A stretch of DNA of 7,630 nucleotides from an uncultured Collinsella sp. (GTDB lineage: Bacteria > Actinomycetota > Coriobacteriia > Coriobacteriales > Coriobacteriaceae): contig CABUMU010000098.1 of the NCBI GenBank assembly GCA_902492855.1, positions 1-7,630 on the forward strand. The letters run 5' to 3'. The translations under genes and the position numbers were made by a program. Positions 1 to 5,023 of the stretch are shown one piece after another. How positions within the stretch are numbered: the stretch's first letter is position 1; every line of letters starts with the position of its first letter. The notes beneath the pieces are model-generated. The model saw only the letters and a program-made list of their open reading frames with translations. It had not been told where the DNA came from and did no database searches.

Positions 1-205
1 CGCTTGCGAGCGCCTCCATGACCTCGTCGTAGCGGCTCGCATCGCACGACACGTACACGCGCGCGAACGAACGGTCCACCGCGACCTCGACCGCAGTCAA
101 AGTAACCAGGTCGAGACGCGGATCGGAAACCTCAAAGAGCAGGATATAACCGAGCTTCTCGCGAAGCTGCTCGCCCAGACGGCGGGTTGCCTGCGTTTGC
201 TTCAT
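1..205 (-). CDS. rbfA: Ribosome-binding factor A, N-terminal part (runs off the window)
   Basis: RbfA is a small KH-like protein that binds the 30S subunit near 16S rRNA helix 1 and the 3' end and helps late maturation, notably in the cold. The frame starts at the ATG at 205-203 and stays open to the window edge, giving 68 residues. The translation begins MKQTQATRRLGEQL and contains the family core around residues 30-56, with SDPRLDLVT followed by VDRSFARVYVSC, the usual DPRL...T and D..A.VYV pattern of RbfA. The start codon lies 11 bases after the infB TAG. A G-rich AGGGGG stretch that overlaps the infB stop serves as ribosome binding site, so the two genes are probably translationally coupled. 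About half of the usual 110-130 residues are visible. The infB-rbfA order is the standard one in bacteria. Confidence 0.93.
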   Translation of the reverse strand, partial: MKQTQATRRLGEQLREKLGYILLFEVSDPRLDLVTLTAVEVAVDRSFARVYVSCDASRYDEVMEALAS

Positions 206-216
206 AGCGCTACCCC

Positions 217-2931
217 CTACTCGGTACGGGCAACCTGGTCGATGCGGTAACCCTCGATCTGGTCGCCGGGCTTGATGTCCTGGAAGTTCTCCAGGCCAAT
301 GCCGCCCTCGGAACCGCTCTTGAGGCTCTTGGCCTCGTCCTTGTAGTGGCGCATCGAGGCGATCTTGCCGTTGAAGACCACGATACCGTCGCGCACCAGA
401 CGCACGGAATCGGTCGCGGCGATCTCGCCCTCTTCGACGCGGACACCGGCGGCGATACCGACTTTGGGCACCTTGAAGGTGTCCAGGACGGTCGCGGTAC
501 CCGTGGCGACCTCGACCTCGGTGGGCTTGAGCATGCCGATACGGGCGGCGTCGAGCTCCTCGAGGCACTTGTAGATGACGTCGTAGCAACGGATCTCGAC
601 GCCCTCGCGCTCGGCGGCGGAGCGGGCCTTACCGTCGGGACGGACGCCAAAGCCGATGATGATGGCGTTAGAGGCGTCGGCCAGGACGACGTCGGTCTCG
701 TTGATGGCGCCAACGGCGGAGTGGATCGTGTTGATGCGAACCTCGGACTGATCCATCTTGTCGAGCGAGTCCTGAAGGGCCTCGATAGAACCTTGGACGT
801 CGGCCTTGATGATCAGGTTGAGTTCCTTGACCTCGGCGTCGGCGATGGTCTCGAAGAGGTTCTCGAGCGTGACGTGCTTGACGCGGCTCTGCTCCTCGAT
901 ACGGGCCTTGAGCGAACGCTCGTCGGCAAGGGCGCGAGCCTCGCGCTCGTCCTCGAACACGCGGAACTCGTCACCGGCGTTGGGCACGGACTGCAGACCC
1001 AGAATCTCGACAGCGTCGGAGGGACCGGCCTCGGTGACGGCGCGACCCTTGGGGTCGAGCATGGCGCGGACGCGACCGTAGGTAAGGCCAGCGACCAGCG
1101 TATCGCCCACGTGCAGGGTACCGCGGGTCACGAGCACGGTAGCGACCGAGCCGCGGCCCTTGTCGAGCTTGGCCTCGAGGACGTTGCCGGAGGCAAAGGT
1201 GTCCGGGTTGGCCTTGAGCTCGAGCACGTCTGCCTGGAGCAGCACGGTCTCCAGAAGGTCGTCGATACCGATCTTCTGCTTGGCCGAGATGTTGACGAAC
1301 ATGTTCTGTCCGCCCCACTCCTCGGGGATGACGCCGTACTCGGTGAGCTCCTGACGCACACGGTCGGGATTGGCGCCGGGCTTATCGATCTTGTTGACGG
1401 CAACGACGATGGGTACGCCGGCGGCCTTGGCGTGGGTGATTGACTCGACCTTCTGGGGCATGACGCCGTCGTCGGCGGCGACGATCAGGATGACGATGTC
1501 GGTCACCTTGGCGCCACGGGCACGCATGGCCGTAAAGGTGGCGTGACCCGGGGTATCAATGAAGGTGATCTTGCGGTCGTTGATCATGACCTGCGAAGCG
1601 CCGATGGCCTGCGTAATGCCGCCCGCCTCGCCGGCAGCAACGCCGGTGTGACGGATGGCGTCGAGCAGCGACGTCTTGCCGTGGTCGACGTGACCCATGA
1701 CGGTGACGACCGGGGCGCGAGGCTTAAGGTCGGCGGGATCGTCGTAGAACGAGAAGGTGTTCTCCTCCTCGGGGGTGATGATCTTGATCTGACGGCCCAG
1801 GTCGTCGGCAACGAGCTCGACGAGGTCGTCGGACATGGACTGCGTCATCGTGAGCGGCGTACCCAGCAGGAACAGGCGCTTGATGATGTCGTTGGCCGGA
1901 ACGTCGAGCGCCTCGGCAAGCTCCTGGACGGTAACGCCCTGGGAGACCTTGATGGCGTCGAGGTCCTCGGGGTTCACGCCCTGGGCCAGCGCCTCCTCTA
2001 TCTTGCGCTCCTCCTGAGCCTTGGCAGCCTCCCGCTCGCGCTTCTCCTTGCGCTTCTTGCGGCGACCGGTGGACTCGCGAGAGGCCTCCTCGACGGCGGC
2101 ACGAGCCTCCTCGAGCACCTTCTCGCGGCTGTACTCCTCGGCCTCGCGAGCCATACGGCTGTAGTGGTCCTCTTCGTTGTTGTGACCGCCCTTACGCTTC
2201 TTGCCCTTACCCTGCTTATCGGGGTTGGGGAAGTCCATGGCGGCAGCGACGTTGTTGCTGGCGTTGGTGCGATGGCTGTGCGAACGGCTCTCGGAGGCGT
2301 TGCGCTCGGAGTTGTTGTCGGAAGCGTTACGATCGTTACGACGGCCACCGCGGCGGTCGTTGTTGCCGCCACGACGGTTACCGCGCTCTGCGGCGCGCTC
2401 GGCCTTGGCCTTGTCCTCGGCGTCCTTCTTCTCCTTGAGCACAGTCTCCTGTGCGGCGATCTGGTCGAGCAGCGAACGGAAGCGGGAACCGGAGTCGGAA
2501 GCGGGAACGGCGCGGCGCTGGGCCTCGCGGGCAGCCTCCTCCTTCTCGCGGGCAAGGCGCTCCTGCTCGGCCTTCTTCTTGGCCTCGGCCTCGGCGCGGG
2601 CAGCCTCCTCGGCAGCCTGGGCTGCGGCAAACTGGCGGCGCTCCTCCTCACGTGCGTTCTCGGCGGCGATGCGCTCGCGCTCGGCCTCGGCGGCGCGTGC
2701 GGCCTCCTCGGCGGCAGCCGCCTGCTCCTCGGCCTGCTTGGCGGCCTCGACTTCCTGGGCGCGGGCCTCGATCACCGAGGCGAGCTGCTTGCGGACCATG
2801 GCGACATAAGCGTCCTCCAAGGTGGAGGAAGCGGACTTAGCGGGAATCTTCATTTCGGCGAGATGACCCATCAGTTCCTTGGAGGTCATGCCGAACTCTT
2901 TGGCCAGGGTGGACACACGGACTTTTGCCAT
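217..2931 (-). CDS. infB: Translation initiation factor IF-2
   Basis: IF2 is the GTPase that recruits fMet-tRNA to the 30S subunit and promotes 50S joining. The 904-residue product starts at an ATG six bases after AGGTGA. Residues 1-50 form the actinobacterial-type N-terminal helix domain (MAKVRVSTLAKEFG). Residues 50-145 are an Ala/Glu/Arg-rich probable coiled coil. Residues 183-227 are an Arg/Gly/Asn/Ser-rich disordered patch, and 240-310 are highly basic and acidic. An IF2_N module lies at about 325-385. The G domain shows G1 GHVDHGKT (413-420), G3 DTPGH (459-463), G4 NKID (513-516) and G5 SAK (549-551), so GTP binding and the switch II His are intact. Domains II, III, C1 and C2 follow to the end. 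Oddities: the switch I motif reads GITQAIGAS instead of the usual GITQHIGAY, and both Cys positions normally conserved in C2 are replaced (V830, G876). It probably belongs to the rimP-nusA operon. Confidence 0.98.
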   Translation of the reverse strand: MAKVRVSTLAKEFGMTSKELMGHLAEMKIPAKSASSTLEDAYVAMVRKQLASVIEARAQEVEAAKQAEEQAAAAEEAARAAEAERERIAAENAREEERRQFAAAQAAEEAARAEAEAKKKAEQERLAREKEEAAREAQRRAVPASDSGSRFRSLLDQIAAQETVLKEKKDAEDKAKAERAAERGNRRGGNNDRRGGRRNDRNASDNNSERNASESRSHSHRTNASNNVAAAMDFPNPDKQGKGKKRKGGHNNEEDHYSRMAREAEEYSREKVLEEARAAVEEASRESTGRRKKRKEKREREAAKAQEERKIEEALAQGVNPEDLDAIKVSQGVTVQELAEALDVPANDIIKRLFLLGTPLTMTQSMSDDLVELVADDLGRQIKIITPEEENTFSFYDDPADLKPRAPVVTVMGHVDHGKTSLLDAIRHTGVAAGEAGGITQAIGASQVMINDRKITFIDTPGHATFTAMRARGAKVTDIVILIVAADDGVMPQKVESITHAKAAGVPIVVAVNKIDKPGANPDRVRQELTEYGVIPEEWGGQNMFVNISAKQKIGIDDLLETVLLQADVLELKANPDTFASGNVLEAKLDKGRGSVATVLVTRGTLHVGDTLVAGLTYGRVRAMLDPKGRAVTEAGPSDAVEILGLQSVPNAGDEFRVFEDEREARALADERSLKARIEEQSRVKHVTLENLFETIADAEVKELNLIIKADVQGSIEALQDSLDKMDQSEVRINTIHSAVGAINETDVVLADASNAIIIGFGVRPDGKARSAAEREGVEIRCYDVIYKCLEELDAARIGMLKPTEVEVATGTATVLDTFKVPKVGIAAGVRVEEGEIAATDSVRLVRDGIVVFNGKIASMRHYKDEAKSLKSGSEGGIGLENFQDIKPGDQIEGYRIDQVARTE

Positions 2932-2937
2932 ATGACT

Positions 2938-2943
2938 TCACCT
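2938..2943 (-). promoter_or_regulatory. Ribosome binding site of infB
   Basis: The minus strand reads AGGTGA six bases before the infB ATG. This fixes the start of the 904-residue IF2 and places it at the expected N-terminal motif MAKVRV. Confidence 0.75.
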
Positions 2944-2989
2944 ACCCTTTCTGGCCCCTTGGGTGCCTAGAGACTGAACGAGCGTGGGA

Positions 2990-3016
2990 GACGCGCCGGG
3001 ACCCGCCCGGCGCGTC
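2990..3016 (-). repeat. Strong GC inverted repeat after nusA
   Basis: Two perfect 11-base arms (2990-3000 and 3006-3016, GACGCGCCGGG and its complement) flank a five-base loop. The structure begins six bases past the nusA stop in the 91-base gap before infB. On the transcribed strand the 3' arm is followed by TCCCACGC, not a U-tract, so it is not a standard intrinsic terminator. It may be an RNase processing or stabilising hairpin that sets infB-rbfA levels apart from rimP-nusA, a pause site, or a weak terminator. The repeat is seen directly; its role is inferred. Confidence 0.7.
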
Positions 3017-3022
3017 CGCGCG

Positions 3023-4270
3023 CTAGATCAGGTCCTCCGCATCATCGAAGGCGTCGGTGTCGTGGACACCGCAGAAACGGGAGCCGGGACGAGCCTGGTT
3101 GCGGCACTGGATGCCGTCCTCGGACACGTACTCGCAGCGGCGGACGTCCCCGTCCTCCTCGTCACCGATCAGGTCGGCGGCGGGCTCCTCGTGAACGGGA
3201 ACGTTCTTGAGGATGTCGGCGGCAAGCGTCTCGGACTTGATGTCGATGTGCCAGCCGGTCAGGCGCGCGGCGAGGCGGGCGTTCTGGCCCTCCTTGCCGA
3301 TGGCGAGGGACAGCTGGTCGTCGGGCACGATGACGCCGGCGTAGGCCTTCTCCTCGTCGATGAGGACGCGGGTGACCTTGGCGGGCGACAGGGCGTTGGC
3401 GACGTAGACGGCAGGATCGGCATCCCAAAGGATGACGTCGACGCGCTCGCCACGGAGCTCGCCCACGACAGCGCGAACACGGCTGCCCTTGGGGCCGACG
3501 CAGGCGCCCACAGGATCCAGACGGTCGTCGAGCGAGTGGACGGCGACCTTGGAGCGCTGGCCGGGCTCGCGGGCGATCGACTTGATCTGGACGGTGCCCT
3601 CATAGATCTCGGGCACCTCCTGCTCAAACAGACGACGCATGAGCTCGGGGTGAGTACGGGAGATGACAATCGGCGGACGGCTGTGCTCGCCACGAACCGG
3701 CTGCAGGTTGGAGTTGGGGTCGCGAACGTCGATGATCACGGCCTTGATGTGCTGGTTGTGCAGATAGCGCTCGCCCATCGGACGCTCGTTGCGCTCGTTC
3801 TCGTAACGACGCTGATCGAAGTGCGGCAACTCGGCCTCGACGCCCTCGCGGATCTTGACGATCGTGAAGTCGGGCGTGGACTGCAGCACGGTACCGCTGA
3901 TGAGGTCACCGATGCGGCCGGAGAACTCCTCGTAGATCTGCTCACGGGCGGAGTTGCGCACGATGGCGTTGATCTCGGCCTTGGCGTGCTGGGCGGCGAT
4001 GCGGCTCGTGTTCTTGGGAGTGACGTCGATCTCCTCGAACTCGGTGAAGTTGCCCTCCTCGTCCATGGAATCGTCGATCGGCTCCAGGCGGTAGACGTAG
4101 ATCTTGCCGGTGGTGCGGTCGATGGTCACCTTGGCGCCCCACTCAAGATGCAGGATCTCGGCATAGCTCTTGGCGAGCGACTGCTCCAGGCGGTCGATCA
4201 GGTAGAGCTGGTCGATGTGCTTCTCCTGGCAAAGCTCCATCAGGGCGGACATCATGTCGGATGCTGCCAT
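3023..4270 (-). CDS. nusA: Transcription termination/antitermination factor NusA with a Cys/His C-terminal tail
   Basis: NusA binds RNA polymerase and nascent RNA and modulates pausing, termination and antitermination. I take the ATG at 4270, giving 415 residues (MAASDMMSALMEL). It lies one base after the rimP TAA behind GGAAAG. The frame also extends 11 codons upstream to 4303, but that would overlap rimP and lose the natural N-terminus. Residues 1-105 are the polymerase-binding N-terminal domain. S1 spans about 115-205, with an Arg/Glu-rich segment (154-168). KH1 (about 206-280) has GACVGPKGSRV at 256-266, and KH2 (about 300-350) has AIGKEGQNARLA. The E. coli-type acidic repeats are absent. 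Instead about 60 extra residues carry C379, C389, C400 and H403 (C-x9-C-x10-C-x2-H) and an acidic end, DTDAFDDAEDLI. The spacing suggests a metal-binding knuckle, but no metal binding can be shown from sequence. No ylxR follows. Confidence 0.97.
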   Translation of the reverse strand: MAASDMMSALMELCQEKHIDQLYLIDRLEQSLAKSYAEILHLEWGAKVTIDRTTGKIYVYRLEPIDDSMDEEGNFTEFEEIDVTPKNTSRIAAQHAKAEINAIVRNSAREQIYEEFSGRIGDLISGTVLQSTPDFTIVKIREGVEAELPHFDQRRYENERNERPMGERYLHNQHIKAVIIDVRDPNSNLQPVRGEHSRPPIVISRTHPELMRRLFEQEVPEIYEGTVQIKSIAREPGQRSKVAVHSLDDRLDPVGACVGPKGSRVRAVVGELRGERVDVILWDADPAVYVANALSPAKVTRVLIDEEKAYAGVIVPDDQLSLAIGKEGQNARLAARLTGWHIDIKSETLAADILKNVPVHEEPAADLIGDEEDGDVRRCEYVSEDGIQCRNQARPGSRFCGVHDTDAFDDAEDLI

Positions 4271-4271
4271 C

Positions 4272-4766
4272 TTACTTTCCTTCCTTCGCGGGCTTGAAGT
4301 CATAGGTGGGCTTCAACTTGCACTTTTTAACATCAGAGAAATCGAGGGTGACGGACTCGCCGTCCTCGAGCTCGAGGGTCACGTTCGTCTCGGTGGCGGC
4401 GGCAATCTTGCCGGCGTACTTGCGACGGCCCTCGGTGGCGGTGGAGGTGAGCTCGCAGTTCTCGCCCACAAAACGGGCAAAGTCACTCGGGCGGCGCAGC
4501 GGACGCGCCATACCCGGGCTCGACACCTCGAGCGTATAGCTCGAAGAAATGGGGTCGAGCTCCTCAATCACATCGCCGACCCATTTGGTATTGGCCGTGA
4601 CGTCATTGAGCGACAGGCTCTGACCCTCGGCACCCTCGATACGCACACGCACGCAGGGGGCCTTGGTGGCACCCACGAGCTCAACATCGACGATGTCGAC
4701 ATCGTGCTGGGGAGCGACGGCCTCGAGCGCGTCGATGATCGCCTGCTCGGTCTTGGTCTTGACCAT
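4272..4766 (-). CDS. rimP: Ribosome maturation factor RimP
   Basis: RimP binds the 30S subunit and assists central pseudoknot and head assembly during maturation. I chose the ATG at 4766, which sits five bases after a perfect GGAGGTG, giving 164 residues (MVKTKTEQAI), a normal family length. The open frame continues upstream to 4946, but that stretch crosses the terminator and promoter described separately and has no protein-like character. Another in-frame ATG at 4784 lies before the Shine-Dalgarno and is not credible. The N-terminal alpha/beta domain covers about 1-90 and contains the family signature YTLEVSSPGMARPL at 77-90. The C-terminal Sm-like beta domain (about 95-155) includes the segment RRKYAGKI and ends in a basic tail. 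Its TAA is one base from the nusA ATG, indicating tight translational coupling. The promoter just upstream and the adjoining leader hairpin mark it as the first gene of the operon. Confidence 0.97.
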   Translation of the reverse strand: MVKTKTEQAIIDALEAVAPQHDVDIVDVELVGATKAPCVRVRIEGAEGQSLSLNDVTANTKWVGDVIEELDPISSSYTLEVSSPGMARPLRRPSDFARFVGENCELTSTATEGRRKYAGKIAAATETNVTLELEDGESVTLDFSDVKKCKLKPTYDFKPAKEGK

Positions 4767-4771
4767 TGCGG

Positions 4772-4778
4772 CACCTCC
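4772..4778 (-). promoter_or_regulatory. Ribosome binding site that fixes the rimP start
   Basis: GGAGGTG on the minus strand lies five bases before the ATG at 4766 and is the best Shine-Dalgarno in the window. Only eight bases separate it from the T-run of the upstream hairpin, so ribosome loading and that hairpin could influence each other. Confidence 0.85.
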
Positions 4779-4786
4779 ATCCATAC

Positions 4787-4819
4787 AAAAAAGAAGCGGG
4801 GCCGAAACCCCACTTCTTT
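4787..4819 (-). terminator. Intrinsic terminator hairpin in the rimP leader (possible attenuator)
   Basis: On the minus strand a 12-base-pair stem (arms 4819-4808 and 4801-4790, one U-G pair) closes the six-base loop TTTCGG and ends in a run of six T (4792-4787). This is a textbook factor-independent terminator for transcription toward rimP. It lies after the best promoter in the gap (4845-4873) and just before the rimP Shine-Dalgarno, so transcripts from that promoter must read through it. It could be an attenuator of the rimP-nusA-infB-rbfA operon, or a second barrier to leuS read-through if the true promoter is elsewhere. I see no upstream sequence able to form a clear antiterminator. Confidence 0.85.
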
Positions 4820-4822
4820 CAA

Positions 4823-4834
4823 TTACAACTTCAT
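4823..4834 (-). other. Possible three-codon leader ORF (Met-Lys-Leu-stop)
   Basis: The minus strand reads ATGAAGTTGTAA. The ATG lies 10 bases after the -10 box, so it would be within about four bases of the predicted transcript start and could be read as a near-leaderless start. The stop codon ends three bases before the 5' arm of the terminator hairpin. It has no Shine-Dalgarno, and such a short frame can arise by chance. Listed as a candidate only. Confidence 0.25.
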
Positions 4835-4845
4835 TTGCAAGCAAA
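4834..4845. repeat. Short palindrome over the predicted rimP transcription start
   Basis: TTTGC and GCAAA flank a two-base centre and overlap the last base of the -10 box and the predicted start site. The position suits a repressor operator, but five-base arms are weak evidence and no regulator can be named. Confidence 0.25.
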
Positions 4846-4873
4846 CTATACCAATACCTGCGCAAACGTGCAA
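4845..4873 (-). promoter_or_regulatory. Predicted promoter of the rimP-nusA-infB-rbfA operon
   Basis: The minus strand has TATAGT (4850-4845, five of six matches to the sigma-70 -10 consensus), preceded by TGG as an extended -10. A modest TTGCAC -35 (4873-4868) sits exactly 17 bases upstream. The predicted start is near 4836-4838, giving a leader of about 70 bases. It is AT-rich compared with its surroundings and is the best promoter-like match in the 257-base gap. Confidence 0.7.
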
Positions 4874-4922
4874 CCACAACACAAACCCGCAGGTCAGCGT
4901 GAGCACAGGTTCTCCACAAGAA

Positions 4923-4954
4923 ATGGATAATTGGGTGTTGTCGCAAGTATCCAT
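4923..4954. repeat. Spaced inverted repeat upstream of the rimP promoter
   Basis: ATGGATA (4923-4929) and TATCCAT (4948-4954) are inverted around 18 bases. They lie about 50-80 bases upstream of the -35 box, where an activator might bind, but may be chance. Apart from this pair, I see nothing recognisable between the leuS terminator and the -35 box. Confidence 0.25.
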
Positions 4955-4958
4955 AACC

Positions 4959-4993
4959 AAAAAGAGGGGCGACTCCCTGCGAAATCGTCCCTC
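4959..4993 (-). terminator. Probable leuS transcription terminator
   Basis: On the minus strand, arms GAGGGACGA (4993-4985) and TCGCCCCTC (4972-4964) pair with one A-C mismatch around a 12-base loop, followed directly by TTTTT (4963-4959). It starts about 30 bases after the leuS TAA. On the plus strand the same arms pair fully through a G-U, followed by GCTTTT. It is weaker than the hairpin before rimP. Confidence 0.65.
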
Positions 4994-5023
4994 GCTTTTA
5001 CATGTCAGCTATGCACGCAGCGC

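Noticed and set aside
346..1443. Plus-strand open frame opposite the 3' half of infB
   Set aside because: Asp/Gly/Leu/Val-rich shadow of GC-rich codons, with no recognisable domain; it lies wholly opposite a sure gene.
2150..2238. Internal start for a short IF2 form (Met232 or Met260)
   Set aside because: No Shine-Dalgarno at proper spacing before either ATG, so an E. coli-style IF2 beta form is not supported.
2450..2780. Repetitive gcctcctcggc-like words in infB, which look like a tandem repeat
   Set aside because: They reflect the Ala/Glu-rich coiled coil written in GC-rich codons; no regular unit length is kept.
1543..2970. Long plus-strand open frame opposite infB
   Set aside because: Its Leu/Ala/Gly/Val-rich translation is the mirror of Ala/Glu/Arg-rich GC codons of IF2. 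No family resemblance, and infB is certain on the other strand.
2984..4297. Plus-strand open frame covering all of nusA
   Set aside because: Antisense shadow with the same composition bias; no own ribosome binding site or motif seen.
4271..4303. Upstream ATG for nusA overlapping rimP
   Set aside because: It adds 11 charged residues not typical of NusA. The ATG at 4270 has GGAAAG upstream and the natural one-base junction with rimP.
4910..4930. DnaA-box-like words (TTCTCCACA on plus, TTATCCATT on minus) in the leuS-rimP gap
   Set aside because: One and two mismatches to TTATNCACA, only two copies, and no dnaA/dnaN context or AT-rich unwinding region; likely chance.
4767..4946. Upstream extension of the rimP frame to an ATG at 4946
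   Set aside because: The extension spans the predicted promoter and terminator and is not RimP-like; the perfect GGAGGTG before 4766 decides the start.
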